This document shows positions 1 through 9,082 of a stretch of 64,000 nt of DNA, piece by piece. The notes beneath the pieces are model-generated. The model was not told where the DNA came from, searched no databases, and saw nothing but the letters and a program-made list of their open reading frames with translations. Source of the stretch: Brevibacterium sp. RIT 803 (lineage in GTDB: Bacteria; Actinomycetota; Actinomycetes; Actinomycetales; Brevibacteriaceae); NCBI RefSeq assembly GCF_016892625.1, contig NZ_JAFEMW010000005.1:434001-498000 (forward strand), given 5' to 3'. Numbering within the stretch: position 1 is the stretch's first letter; every line of letters begins with the position of its first letter. The position numbers and the translations under genes were made by a program.

Positions 1-612
1 ATCACGGGTATGCCGCTATTCCCTCTGGCGATGATCGGTGGGCTCGTCGTCCACGTGGCCATCTGCCGCACGAGCCTCTATCGACTTGTCGACAAGGCGA
101 CGCTTGATGCGATCGCGGCTGTGTTCCTGGACTTCCTCGTCGTATCGGCGGTTGCGAGCCTGTCGATACCTGTGATTGTCGAGAACTGGATTGCGCTTAC
201 AGTCATTTCGCTGACCATGGCGGTTCTCAGCCTGTGCATCTTCTATTATCTCGCGCCGCGGATCTTCAAACGGGACTGGTTTGAGAATGGTCTCGTGCAG
301 TTCGGCACTCAGACCGGAGTGGTGGCGACCGCCCTCCTGCTACTTCGCACGGCCGATCCGAATATGCGGTCCAACGGCTATCGGGGGCTTGCCCTCAGCC
401 GACCGTTCATCAGCCCTTTCATCGGTGGAGGTTTGGTTACAGCACTGTTTCCGATACTAGTCATGGAGTACGGCAACCTGTGGGTGGGGCTGGGATGTCT
501 GGGGTTCTGTGTTGCGCTCATGCCTATTGCCAAAATACTCGGCCTATGGGTGCCGTCGAGTTCGCGGAGGCGTGAGAGCTCGGCGAGCGTGGAGGCTGGG
601 AGTGGATTTTGA
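1..612 (+). CDS. Sodium/glutamate symporter (GltS-like), C-terminal part
   Basis: The frame is open from the first base, so the gene begins outside the window and only about 203 C-terminal residues are seen. Several hydrophobic helices alternate with short loops. The FGTQTGVVATALLLLR stretch followed by DPN resembles the second half of GltS-type glutamate:Na+ symporters, which have about 400 residues. It would be an inner-membrane carrier for glutamate or a related acid. The tail (SSSRRRESSASVEAGSG) is polar and probably cytoplasmic. The family call rests on remembered motif shape, so another carboxylate carrier remains possible. Confidence 0.6.
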   Translation: MTGMPLFPLAMIGGLVVHVAICRTSLYRLVDKATLDAIAAVFLDFLVVSAVASLSIPVIVENWIALTVISLTMAVLSLCIFYYLAPRIFKRDWFENGLVQFGTQTGVVATALLLLRTADPNMRSNGYRGLALSRPFISPFIGGGLVTALFPILVMEYGNLWVGLGCLGFCVALMPIAKILGLWVPSSSRRRESSASVEAGSGF

Positions 613-784
613 CGTCCCCGCGGCGGGGAGAATCTTCTCGAGCAGGGCACCGGTCGGTCGCCAATGACCCTCGCCGAGGTGGCCCGGTCGCATTCCTATT
701 CCCTCCTTTGGGGGATTGTTCGGTCTGCCGAAGAGCCACAGACTGGAGGACATCATCTAGAGACGCATATCTGAAGGAGTCCTC

Positions 785-1759
785 ATGCCGGCGACACAGT
801 TGTCCCGACGGCCCCGCTTCGTGCAGCACCTCGCGGTGGTGGCCGCAGTCGCGGCCGCAGCACCGTACCTGATCTTCAAGGTTCTGTGGTTATCAGGCTC
901 GACTGTTGGCATGACATCGGCGGCTGTCGCAGGACAGATGCATGGAACCCGCTACCTCGTCGGCAACATCGTCACCGTGGCAATGGTGTTCGTCGCCGTC
1001 GGCCTTGTCATGTCTCTGACCCGCACGTGGGCTCGGCGAATTCCTGGGCTGGTGATCTTCATCCTCGGTGCCGGGGCTGCCGGGCTCCTGGCACCGATTC
1101 TGTTGGGGCTTCCGCTCGGCATCGTTCTTCAGTCACTCACTGGCGCGGGCACGCAGCCGGCCGACCAAGGATTGGCCCCTTGGGTGTTCGGACTTGTCTA
1201 CGCCGGATTCTGCGTTCTGGCCGTCGCGATGGCCATCTCCGTGGGTGCGCATGTGGTCGATCGCTGGGGGCACCTGCTGGCTGCTCCGCCGTCCGCTCCT
1301 TCTGCTTTCGCGGTGGTCTGTGGAGCGGTCGGGATGCTTCCCTTCGCCGGTGCTATGGCCTACTGGGGTGTGATGGGGCCAGGAAGTTCTGGACCGCAGG
1401 GCATGGACCTGCCGGCGCAGCGGGCCGTGCTGGTGGTGACAGCCGTGCTTGGCGTGGCCTCGTTCGTCATCCCACTGGTCTCCCACCATCTTGCGCTCTG
1501 GCCGCGGACGGCCTGGCTGGTGACGTGGACGGGGTGCTGTGTGGTCATCCTCCAGGGGCCGGCGCAGATCGTTCTGGCTCAAGACGCGGTCGTTCAGCCG
1601 CTGGTGGTCGTGCTTGCCCTTGCAGCTGTCCCCGGAGGCAGCATCTACGGTCTCGCCGTGATGCGAAGCTATCTGCAGTCGCCTCCGAACCCCGATGCTG
1701 CTGCCCTTGCCCGGCTCTCGCGGAAACCGCTTCTGCCAGATCAAGTGAGTCCGGTCTGA
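785..1759 (+). CDS. Multi-pass membrane protein of unknown function
   Basis: A 324-residue protein with about eight to ten hydrophobic segments and no catalytic motif I recognise. The start is an ATG six bases after a strong GAAGGAG site at 774-780. Its stop overlaps the start of the downstream MFS exporter (TGATG), so the two are probably co-translated. The C-terminal 35 residues are polar and likely cytoplasmic. It could be an accessory membrane protein for the exporter, but nothing in the sequence proves that. The 172-base gap upstream holds two short hairpins (615-627 and 719-732) and no gene. Confidence 0.7.
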   Translation: MPATQLSRRPRFVQHLAVVAAVAAAAPYLIFKVLWLSGSTVGMTSAAVAGQMHGTRYLVGNIVTVAMVFVAVGLVMSLTRTWARRIPGLVIFILGAGAAGLLAPILLGLPLGIVLQSLTGAGTQPADQGLAPWVFGLVYAGFCVLAVAMAISVGAHVVDRWGHLLAAPPSAPSAFAVVCGAVGMLPFAGAMAYWGVMGPGSSGPQGMDLPAQRAVLVVTAVLGVASFVIPLVSHHLALWPRTAWLVTWTGCCVVILQGPAQIVLAQDAVVQPLVVVLALAAVPGGSIYGLAVMRSYLQSPPNPDAAALARLSRKPLLPDQVSPV

Positions 1760-2964
1760 TGCCCAGATGGCTGTTCGCACTGCTGGCCGCTGCCTTCGTC
1801 CTCTACACCGACGACTACGTCATCGCCGGCATCCTCCCAGAAATCGCCCGTGACCTCGACGTCACCGAGGGGCAGGCGGGTCAGCTCGTCACGGCGTTCT
1901 CCGTAACGGTCGCGGTGGGTGCGCCTCTCGCAGCCGTCGTGACGTCACGCCTTCCGCGTCGCAGCCTGTTCGCGATCGCGCTGCTGCTCTTCACCGCTGC
2001 GAATCTTCTCGCCGCGGTCGTGGACTCATTTGGCGTGCTGTTGGTGCTGCGCATCGTTGCCGCCTTGGCCACCGCAAGCGCGACCCCGGCGATCTTCGCG
2101 TTCGCCGCAAGGCACGCGCCGCCAGAGAAGGCAGGGCGCTTCATCGCGGTCATCTCGCTTGGAGTGACAGGATCGATCGCCGTCGGAGTGCCGCTGGGCA
2201 CGTGGATCGGTGGCGTCCTCGGGTGGCGAGTGACATTCCTGACCATGGGAGCATGCGGAATCGTGGTGCTGCTCGCCGTCCTCATTGCGCTGCCGAGGGC
2301 CCGCACTGAAGATACGAGCACTGGGGTGCGGGACCAGCTGCGCGTCCTCCTGCAGAGACGGATCTCCCTGAGCCTGATCGCGAATTGTTCGCTGATGACC
2401 GGATCGATGATGATGCTCACCTATCTCGCTCCCTATCTCACAGCAGTCGCCGGCGCAGACGTCGATGATCGTGCGCTCGCCTTCGGCCTCGCTGGAGTGG
2501 CGGGGATCCTCGGTATCTGGTTGGCTGGGGAGGCCGTCGACCGATGGGGAGCAGACCGCACCCTAGCCGTCGGCGTCGGTGCCATCGTCGCCTCGATGCT
2601 CGGATTCACGGTGATATGGATGAGCAGACCCGTGCCTCTGTGGCTTATCCTCATCACAACGACCTTCTGGGGCGGGATGGCGATGGGGAATTCGCCTGCC
2701 GTTCAGTCGCGCCTGGCCTCGATGGCGGGACCGCTGGCAGGGCAGGCGCTGGCTCTCAACACGTCCAGCACCTACCTGGGCGTCTCATGCGGTGCGGCGA
2801 TCGGTGGAGTCGCATTGTCCGTTTTCGGCCCGGGGGCCTTACCGTTGGCGTCGGCTGTCTTCGTCCTCGGATCACTCCTGCTGTTCGTGGTCTCCCGCCA
2901 GCCGGATTCTCGCTGCGCGGACCCACCTCGGTCGCAGTCGACACAGATGAGGAACGAGAAATGA
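1759..2964 (+). CDS. MFS exporter, DHA1-type (drug or metabolite efflux)
   Basis: A 401-residue, about 12-helix major facilitator. The N-terminus (DDYVIAGILPEIARDLDV), the loop 2-3 region near R-LPRRSLF and the GVPLGTWIGGVLGWR motif C in helix 5 mark the proton-driven DHA1 antiporters that export drugs, purines or arabinose-like compounds. The reading frame is open far upstream, but that part is out of frame with the previous gene. The ATG at 1759, overlapping the preceding TGA, gives the usual family length. The substrate cannot be told from the sequence. Confidence 0.85.
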   Translation: MPRWLFALLAAAFVLYTDDYVIAGILPEIARDLDVTEGQAGQLVTAFSVTVAVGAPLAAVVTSRLPRRSLFAIALLLFTAANLLAAVVDSFGVLLVLRIVAALATASATPAIFAFAARHAPPEKAGRFIAVISLGVTGSIAVGVPLGTWIGGVLGWRVTFLTMGACGIVVLLAVLIALPRARTEDTSTGVRDQLRVLLQRRISLSLIANCSLMTGSMMMLTYLAPYLTAVAGADVDDRALAFGLAGVAGILGIWLAGEAVDRWGADRTLAVGVGAIVASMLGFTVIWMSRPVPLWLILITTTFWGGMAMGNSPAVQSRLASMAGPLAGQALALNTSSTYLGVSCGAAIGGVALSVFGPGALPLASAVFVLGSLLLFVVSRQPDSRCADPPRSQSTQMRNEK

Positions 2965-2977
2965 GGAGAGGAACGAC

Positions 2978-3115
2978 ATGCGAGAACGAAACGCGACGTC
3001 GCAAGACGCGATTCAGGCCGAATTGGGCTGTGGACCGCTCACCTGCCCGACGCCCCCGATGACCCGCACGATGCTTTCGAGCGCCTGCCCGATGACTGGA
3101 GGACACCCCCAATGA
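2978..3115 (+). CDS. Possible 45-residue small protein
   Basis: A short frame of 45 codons starts at an ATG preceded by AGGAGAGG at a good distance. It begins 13 bases after the MFS stop and ends by overlapping the start of the DUF1330 gene (AATGA). This tight packing suggests a translated ORF that couples its neighbours. The product has four cysteines, with CGPLTCP in the middle. I do not recognise it. The competing reading is that the SD belongs to a leader and the peptide is not stable. Confidence 0.4.
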   Translation: MRERNATSQDAIQAELGCGPLTCPTPPMTRTMLSSACPMTGGHPQ

Positions 3116-3453
3116 CCGCCTACGCGATCGCCCATCTGCAAGAGACCGAACCTCATCCCGACGTCATCGAATACATCGAGAGGATCGGCGGAACCTTCCA
3201 GCCCTTCGGCGGCCGCTTCCTTGTGCATGGCACTCCGCACGAGGTCAGGGAAGGCGCATGGCCCGGACACGTCGTCATCATCGGATTTCCGAGCCTCGAC
3301 CAAGCCCGCGCATGGTGGGACTCCCCGGCCTATCAGGAGATCTCTCCGCTGCGGTCACGGCACATCGCCAGTGACATCATCCTCGTCGACGGTGTGCCCG
3401 TGGACTATGACCCGGCAGAGACCGCGCGGGCGATGCGCGGCGGATCTGCGTAG
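3112..3453 (+). CDS. DUF1330 family protein
   Basis: A 113-residue dimeric alpha/beta-barrel (ferredoxin-like) protein. The patterns YIERIGGTFQPFGGRFLVHG near residues 22-41 and VVIIGFPSLDQARAWWDSPAYQEI near 53-76 are typical of DUF1330. The family is full length at about 95-115 residues and has no firmly known reaction. Start ATG 3112 follows GGAGGA at 3097-3102. It is the last gene of the membrane protein / MFS / small ORF run, and the 200 bases after it hold no gene. Confidence 0.85.
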   Translation: MTAYAIAHLQETEPHPDVIEYIERIGGTFQPFGGRFLVHGTPHEVREGAWPGHVVIIGFPSLDQARAWWDSPAYQEISPLRSRHIASDIILVDGVPVDYDPAETARAMRGGSA

Positions 3454-3658
3454 CTCCGGCGAACTTGCGATTCCGGCAGCCACGCAGCCGCTCCGGCGAC
3501 CGGGCAACTCCAGCAACGCAGTGTCGCCGACTGTGGTCGATGCACTCCTTGTTCCATATGGTGGATTCGTATTGACCGATAACTGGGACTGACGAAAGTA
3601 TGACAGCACGAGTTACTGTCGACTGCCCCACCTCGGTGGCGGACCCAAAGGAGTGTCC

Positions 3659-4822
3659 ATGCCCAAGCCTGCGATCATCGGTTGGTCCCACGGAAAGTTC
3701 GGCCGCTCCGAATCGCCTCTTCCCGAGATGATGGCCGAGGTCGCCAGAGGGGCCATTGCCGATGCGGGACTCGAACCGGCCGACATCGACGTCATCCACG
3801 TCGGCGTCTACAACAACGGTCTGTCCAAGCAGGGATTCGAAGCAGCGCTTCCCGGGGTCGTCTTCCCCGAACTGGCCCTCACACCAGCGCACCGGCATGA
3901 GAATGCCTGTGCCACGGGCTCGACTGCGGTCTTCGCCGCCCATGACTCCATTGCCGCCGGTCGGCATAAGACTGCCTTGGTCATCGGGGCAGAACGTATG
4001 ACCCAGGCATCGGGTCATGACGTCAACGAGGTTCTGCTCAGTGCCAGCTACCGGGAAGAAGAGGAGCACTTCAAGTCCTTCGCCGGTGTCTTCGGAGAGA
4101 TCGCCCGCCAGTACTTCGAACGCTACGGCGATCACTCACAGGCCCTGGCGACGATCGCCGCGAAGAACCACGCCAACGGTGCCCGCAATCCGCTTGCCCA
4201 CATGCAGAAGGACATCGGCTTCGAGTTCTGCAACACGGTCTCGGAGAAGAACCCCTACGTCGCGGAACCGCTGCGCCGCACCGACTGCTCGATGGTCTCC
4301 GACGGGGCTGTTGCACTCGTCATGGCCACCGAGGATGTCGCCGCCTCGGCCCCACAGGCGGTGACTTGGCGCGGCATGGGCAACGCCAATGATGTCCTTC
4401 CCCTGTCCCAGCGCGACCCTTTGGAGATGGCCGGAGCCCGCCGCGCCATGGCCCAGGCGCTCGACGCCGCGGGAATCGGCATCTACGACCTCGACCTGCT
4501 CGAGACCCACGACTGCTTCACCATTGCCGAACTCCTCGAATACGAGGCCTTCGGACTCGCCGAACCCGGCCAGGGACATCGTCTCCTCGCCGAGGGCACA
4601 ACAGCCGTCGGCGGACGCCTGCCGGTCAACCCCTCGGGCGGACTCAAGGCCAAGGGCCACCCGATCGGCGCCACCGGCGTCTCCATGCACGCGCTCGCCG
4701 CCGCCCAGCTCACGGGCCGCTCGCCAGGCATCCAGATTCAGGATCCAGAACTGGCCGGAGTCTTCAACATGGGCGGAGCCGCCGTATCCAACTTCGCCTC
4801 GATCCTCGAGCGAGCACGCTGA
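3659..4822 (+). CDS. SCP2-type thiolase (acetyl-CoA acetyltransferase family)
   Basis: A 387-residue thiolase of the lipid-transfer/SCP-x branch, which cleaves or forms 3-ketoacyl-CoA in the cytoplasm. Visible catalytic elements are Cys84 in ENACATGST, His284 in THDCF and His334 in GGLKAKGHPIGATG. An in-frame GTG lies six bases earlier, but SD AAAGGAG (3647-3653) overlaps it, so ATG 3659 is the start. Many members of this branch work with a DUF35 zinc-ribbon partner, and none is encoded nearby. The stop overlaps the start of the CoA ligase. It probably performs the last thiolytic step for whatever acid the TRAP system imports. Confidence 0.85.
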   Translation: MPKPAIIGWSHGKFGRSESPLPEMMAEVARGAIADAGLEPADIDVIHVGVYNNGLSKQGFEAALPGVVFPELALTPAHRHENACATGSTAVFAAHDSIAAGRHKTALVIGAERMTQASGHDVNEVLLSASYREEEEHFKSFAGVFGEIARQYFERYGDHSQALATIAAKNHANGARNPLAHMQKDIGFEFCNTVSEKNPYVAEPLRRTDCSMVSDGAVALVMATEDVAASAPQAVTWRGMGNANDVLPLSQRDPLEMAGARRAMAQALDAAGIGIYDLDLLETHDCFTIAELLEYEAFGLAEPGQGHRLLAEGTTAVGGRLPVNPSGGLKAKGHPIGATGVSMHALAAAQLTGRSPGIQIQDPELAGVFNMGGAAVSNFASILERAR

Positions 4823-6495
4823 TGCGCGCCATCTCCCAGACCTCGCCGGCCAAGGACTTCACGCCCACACCTCGGCGAGGCGTCAACGTCTCCCGTTTCC
4901 TCACTCAGACGGCCCGTCGGATCCCCGACCACACCGCGGTCATCGACGACGACCACTCAGTGCGCTGGACCTGGAACGACCTCGACGAGCGAGCCGAGGC
5001 GCTGGCGCTGACCCTCCAGGCCAACGGAGTGGGCAGACGCGACAGCGTCCTCCTCGTCTCGGCCAATCACGCCGAGGTGATCCAATCCTTCTGGGGCATC
5101 ATCCGAGCCGGAGCCGTCATCGCCCCACCCAATGCCGCACTGTCGACCGAAGAGCTGCTGAGCATCAGCTCCGATGTCGCACCCGCAGCCGTCATCGTCG
5201 ACCGCGCCCACGTCGACTTCGTCGAGGCTCTGAAACAGACAGGCTTCACCGGCGCCGTGCTGTGGATCGGCGATCTGCCAGATGGATCACCCTCGAACAC
5301 GGCTGCGGAGAGTGCTGCAGACGTCGGCGACTTCGCGGTCGAGGAGGATGACCCCTGCTGGTACTTCTTCACTTCCGGATCCACGGGCAAACCCAAGGCG
5401 GCGACGTTCACGCACCGCCACCTCGGCGCGGTGCTGGCGAACCATCGCTGCGATCTCTTCCCCGTCGAGGACGAGAACGGGGCCTCGCTCGTACTCGCGC
5501 CGCTCTCACACGGGGCAGGCATCCATATGCTCGCGCAGGTCTTCGGCGGGACTCCTTCGGTCATCCATCCTGGGGGGAAGGTCGATCCGGTCACCCTGTG
5601 GGACTCGATCGACGGCTACCAGATCACCAACGCCTTCACAGTCCCGACCATTCTCAACCGCATCGTCGCAGGCTACCCGGCAGAACGCGGGCCCGCCGAG
5701 CACAGCCTCAGACGTGTCGTCTACGCGGGTGCCCCGATGCTCGCAGCCGACCAGTCACGCGCCCTTCAACGCCTTGGTCCCTGCTTAGTGCAGTACTTCG
5801 GCCTCGCCGAGGTGACCGGTGCGATCACTGTTCTCCGCCCCGAAGAGCACGGAACGATTCCCGTCGACTCCGCCGGCATCGGCACCTGTGGCAGAGCCCG
5901 CACCGGGGTCGACATCATCATCCTCGACGAGTCGGGCCGGGAGCTGGCCGCCGGTGATCAGGGTGAGGTCTGTGTGGCCGGACCCACCGTCTGCGCGGGC
6001 TACCTGGGACGCGCCGATGCCAACGCCGAGTCCTTCGCCCACGGCGTCTTCCATACCGGCGACGTCGGCTACCTCGACGAGTCGGGCTTCCTGTTCCTCA
6101 CCGGCCGCAAATCCGATATGTACATCTCCGGCGGGTCGAACGTCTACCCGCGAGAGATCGAGGAACTCCTCCTCACCGACGCCGAGGTGGCCCAGGCCGT
6201 TGTCGTGGGAGTGCCCGACGCACAGTGGGGAGAGATCGGAATCGCGATCATCGAACCAGCGTCGAGTGGTGCGGCGAATGCCAGCGCCGGCTCGAGCGCT
6301 GAGCCAGGTGCGGACGCGAGCGCGGGAACTGACCCGAGCGAACGCCTGCGCACCCTGTGCAAGTCAGCGCTCGCGCCGTACAAGGTGCCCAAGGAGATCC
6401 ACTTCGTCGAGGCGATGCCTGTCACGGCCTACGGCAAGCTGGCGCGCAAGGAGCTCAAGGCTGAGTACTCGGCAGGGCGGGGAAGCGCACGATGA
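4822..6495 (+). CDS. AMP-dependent acyl-CoA ligase
   Basis: A 557-residue ANL-family enzyme that activates a carboxylic acid with ATP and CoA. Motifs in order: the YFFTSGSTGKPKA P-loop at about 181-193, YFGLAEVTG near 325, HTGDVGY near 411, and the C-terminal lysine of AYGKLARKEL at about 539, which makes the adenylate. Residues about 481-507 are an Ala/Ser/Gly-rich insert absent from typical members, placed in the mobile C-terminal domain. The gene overlaps the thiolase before it (TGATG) and the SDR after it (ATGA). The acid used is unknown; a medium-chain or aromatic acid is possible. Confidence 0.88.
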   Translation: MRAISQTSPAKDFTPTPRRGVNVSRFLTQTARRIPDHTAVIDDDHSVRWTWNDLDERAEALALTLQANGVGRRDSVLLVSANHAEVIQSFWGIIRAGAVIAPPNAALSTEELLSISSDVAPAAVIVDRAHVDFVEALKQTGFTGAVLWIGDLPDGSPSNTAAESAADVGDFAVEEDDPCWYFFTSGSTGKPKAATFTHRHLGAVLANHRCDLFPVEDENGASLVLAPLSHGAGIHMLAQVFGGTPSVIHPGGKVDPVTLWDSIDGYQITNAFTVPTILNRIVAGYPAERGPAEHSLRRVVYAGAPMLAADQSRALQRLGPCLVQYFGLAEVTGAITVLRPEEHGTIPVDSAGIGTCGRARTGVDIIILDESGRELAAGDQGEVCVAGPTVCAGYLGRADANAESFAHGVFHTGDVGYLDESGFLFLTGRKSDMYISGGSNVYPREIEELLLTDAEVAQAVVVGVPDAQWGEIGIAIIEPASSGAANASAGSSAEPGADASAGTDPSERLRTLCKSALAPYKVPKEIHFVEAMPVTAYGKLARKELKAEYSAGRGSAR

Positions 6496-7352
6496 GCGAT
6501 CTCCACGGAAGAATCGTCATGGCCATCGGCTGCGGCACCCCGGATGGGCAGGTCAACAATGGGTTCGCTGCAGCGAAGGCGTTCCTCGCTGCCGGCGCGA
6601 AAGTGTGCATCGTCGACCGCGATCGGGCGGCCCTCAACCACGCACGGGCGACACTCGGGCAGGCCAGCACCCCAGGTGAGACGGCCGGTTCCCCGGACCG
6701 CCTCGGCGAGGGTGGCGACCTGGACTCCCGTGTGACCACAGTCGTCGCCGACGTCGGGGACGAGGCCTCCCTGTCTGCGGCCTTCGACCACTGCGCGAGC
6801 AGCCTCGGTGAGCCCACGGTGCTGCACTTCAACGTCGGCATCGTCGTCAACGGCGGACTCGACACACTGGAGACAGCGGGGTTCGCGAAGGCCCTCGACA
6901 TCAACCTCACGGGAGCATTCGCGGCGATGAAGCAGGCACTGCCGTACATGCGCAGGGCTGGTGGCGGATCGATCATCACGGTCTCCTCGGTGGGCGGAAT
7001 GCGCTACATGGGCTACGACTACCCCGCCTATGCCGCATCGAAGGCCGGACTTATCGAACTCACGAAGGTCGTCGGCGCCCAGTACGCATCCGAGGGCATC
7101 CGCGCGAACTCCATCGCACCGGGACTCATCGAGACACCACTCATCCACAACTCGATCAGCGGCCACTACGACTCCGTCGAGGACATGCTCGCAGCCAGAC
7201 ATGCACTGTCGCCGACAGGGAAGATGGGGCACCCAGAGGACATTGCGAAGCTTGCTGTGTTCCTCGCTTCGGATGACTCGAGCTATATCAACTCCACACT
7301 CATCCCGGTCGACGGCGGACTCGTCCACTTCGCCGGAACCCCGAAGAGCTGA
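6492..7352 (+). CDS. Short-chain dehydrogenase/reductase, atypical cofactor loop
   Basis: A 286-residue SDR with the catalytic pair Tyr180 and Lys184 in YPAYAASK, an NVG in place of the usual NNAG near residues 114-116, and a PGLIETPL loop. The nucleotide loop reads GCGTPDGQVNNGFA instead of TGxxxGxG, so cofactor binding may be altered. Residues about 56-80 form a Gly/Ser/Pro-rich insert. It overlaps the CoA ligase stop by four bases, so it belongs to the same operon. A 3-hydroxyacyl-CoA or alcohol dehydrogenase role would fit, but the substrate is not visible. Confidence 0.82.
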   Translation: MSDLHGRIVMAIGCGTPDGQVNNGFAAAKAFLAAGAKVCIVDRDRAALNHARATLGQASTPGETAGSPDRLGEGGDLDSRVTTVVADVGDEASLSAAFDHCASSLGEPTVLHFNVGIVVNGGLDTLETAGFAKALDINLTGAFAAMKQALPYMRRAGGGSIITVSSVGGMRYMGYDYPAYAASKAGLIELTKVVGAQYASEGIRANSIAPGLIETPLIHNSISGHYDSVEDMLAARHALSPTGKMGHPEDIAKLAVFLASDDSSYINSTLIPVDGGLVHFAGTPKS

Positions 7353-7363
7353 CCCGGAAGACC

Positions 7364-7397
7364 TGATCAGATTGTGGGCCCGATCAGATTGCGGGCC
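7364..7397. repeat. Tandem 17-bp duplication
   Basis: Two adjacent 17-base units, 7364-7380 and 7381-7397, differ at only two positions. Each contains GATCAGATTG followed by GGGCC. They lie between the SDR stop and the TRAP lipoprotein start. They could be a pair of regulator sites or a recent slippage duplication. Confidence 0.8.
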
Positions 7398-7479
7398 TGA
7401 ACGGACCGACAGAACCAGCCGTGACGAAGCAGTCGCGACGATGAACACAGACAGGAACAACTCAATGATGGAGGCAAGG

Positions 7480-8517
7480 GTGCCGACAACACCGACGAAG
7501 AGGACCGTGCTGACGTGGTTCGCCGTGCTGGTCACGCTCGTCCTGCTCGTCAGCGGATGCGGAACGAACTTCGGCACGACCGACGACGGGAAGCAGAAGT
7601 ACCGGTGGAAGATGACGGTCACGACCGGGTCGACGAGCACCTGGTACATCGCGGCCGAGAAGTTCGCGAAGGACCTTGAAGAGGAGACCGATGGGCGCAT
7701 CACGCTCAAGATCTTCGCCAACGAACGGCTCTCGGCCGGCGAGGCCACCGCAGGCGTCGAACAGCTCATGGATGGGGCGAAGGACTTCTCCTACAACTCG
7801 CCGATCATCTACTCGGCCGTCGACCCGCGCTTCGGCACCGTGACCGCCCCCTTCATCTTCGACAGCGTCGAAGACGGCCAGAAGGCGCTGAAGGGCAAGG
7901 GCGGAGAGGTCTACGCCGACTACCTGTCCGAGCACGGCGTCCACCTGCTGGGCTTCGGCGAATCGGGGATGCGTCAGCTCACAAACACCCACCACCCGAT
8001 CCACACCCCGGAGGACCTGCACGGGCTCAAGTTCCGCATCCCCGGTTTCGGCCTCTACACCGACCTGTACCGGTCACTGGGCTCCAATCCGACGACGATG
8101 CCCTTCGGCGAGGTGTTCACCGCACTGCAGCAAGGCGCCATCGACGGACAGGAGAACCCGATCGACGTCATCCACTCCTCGAACCTGCAGGAGGTCCAGC
8201 CCTACCTGACCCTGTGGAACTACTCCTATGACCCGCTGGTCTTCGGTGTCAACGAGGACCTCTTCGATTCTCTCGACGCCGAGGATCAGGAACTCGTGAG
8301 CCGCCTGGCCAAGGAGAGCAACGAGTTCCAGATCAAGAAGAACCGTGATGGCGAGGAGAAGCTGATCAAGGAGCTCAAGGACAGCGGCATGGAGGTCAAC
8401 GAACTCACCGAGTCCGAGAAGGACGAGTTCCGCACCACCCTGGAACCGCTGTACGCCCAGTACCGCAAGATCTGGGGCCAGGACATGTCCGAAGCGTTCA
8501 TTCCGGAAGGACTCTGA
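7480..8517 (+). CDS. dctP: TRAP transporter solute-binding lipoprotein (DctP family)
   Basis: A 345-residue extracytoplasmic receptor that captures an organic acid and passes it to the DctQM membrane unit. The start is GTG 7480, five bases after GGAGG (7470-7474). This gives a clean lipoprotein signal with the lipobox LVSGC, Cys27. Earlier in-frame ATGs at 7441, 7465 and 7468 lack a good SD. GFGLYTDLYRSLGSNPTTMPFGEVFTALQQGAIDGQENP is the hallmark DctP ligand-binding region. It heads the dctPQM block within the acyl-CoA operon, so the imported acid is probably the substrate of the CoA ligase. Confidence 0.92.
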   Translation: MPTTPTKRTVLTWFAVLVTLVLLVSGCGTNFGTTDDGKQKYRWKMTVTTGSTSTWYIAAEKFAKDLEEETDGRITLKIFANERLSAGEATAGVEQLMDGAKDFSYNSPIIYSAVDPRFGTVTAPFIFDSVEDGQKALKGKGGEVYADYLSEHGVHLLGFGESGMRQLTNTHHPIHTPEDLHGLKFRIPGFGLYTDLYRSLGSNPTTMPFGEVFTALQQGAIDGQENPIDVIHSSNLQEVQPYLTLWNYSYDPLVFGVNEDLFDSLDAEDQELVSRLAKESNEFQIKKNRDGEEKLIKELKDSGMEVNELTESEKDEFRTTLEPLYAQYRKIWGQDMSEAFIPEGL

Positions 8518-8518
8518 G

Positions 8519-9082
8519 ATGAAAATCGTCAAATGGTTCGAAGACTGGGTCGTCATCGCCTCGTTCATGATGATCGTCCTCGTCACCTTCGTCAACGTCG
8601 TCTCCCGCTTCACCTTCCAAGCCTCGCTGGCCTTCAGCGAGGAGATCACGATCAACCTCCTCGTCGTGCTCACGATGATGGGAGCGGTTGTCGGCATCCG
8701 CCTCGGCGCGCACCTGGGGTTCAGCTACCTCGTGGAGAATGCGAAGGTGAAGACGCGCAGGACTCTCATCATCATCGGCGCGGCTCTGATGATCGTCTTC
8801 CTCGCTGTCCTCCTCATCTGGGGCAGCGAAATGATGATCCACCAGATGGTTCGCGGTCGTGCGACCCCGTCCCTTGGCATCCCGCAATGGCTGTTCACGC
8901 TGTCCATCCCGCTGGCCGGCCTCCTTGGAATCGTCCGCACACTGCAGGCGGCCCGGGTGTCGCTGCATGAGGACACCTCCGCCGAGGCGGTCGCTGAGCG
9001 CATGGCCCAGGAAGCCGCACCCATCATCGACGATTCAGAGCTGAAAACCCACCCCACCGACCGTCAGGGAGGCCGCAAATGA
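8519..9082 (+). CDS. dctQ: TRAP transporter small membrane subunit (DctQ family)
   Basis: A 187-residue four-helix membrane protein. The SEEITINLLVVLTMMGAVVGIRLGAHLGFSYLVE segment (about residues 40-73) is the family signature around helix 2. SD GGAAGG sits eight bases before ATG 8519, directly after the dctP stop. The last 35 residues are charged and cytoplasmic, and the gene overlaps dctM by four bases (ATGA). DctQ is required for DctM function in this sodium-driven transporter class. Confidence 0.92.
   Translation: MKIVKWFEDWVVIASFMMIVLVTFVNVVSRFTFQASLAFSEEITINLLVVLTMMGAVVGIRLGAHLGFSYLVENAKVKTRRTLIIIGAALMIVFLAVLLIWGSEMMIHQMVRGRATPSLGIPQWLFTLSIPLAGLLGIVRTLQAARVSLHEDTSAEAVAERMAQEAAPIIDDSELKTHPTDRQGGRK

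Noticed and set aside
886..1758. Upstream extension of the MFS reading frame at 1759-2964 to a 692-residue protein
   Set aside because: The upstream part overlaps the membrane-protein gene in another frame, is Arg/Gly/His-rich and unlike any transporter. The ATG at 1759 gives the correct family start.
6961..7479. Upstream extension of the DctP frame
   Set aside because: It runs through the SDR gene in another frame and has shadow-like composition. A lipoprotein signal begins at GTG 7480.
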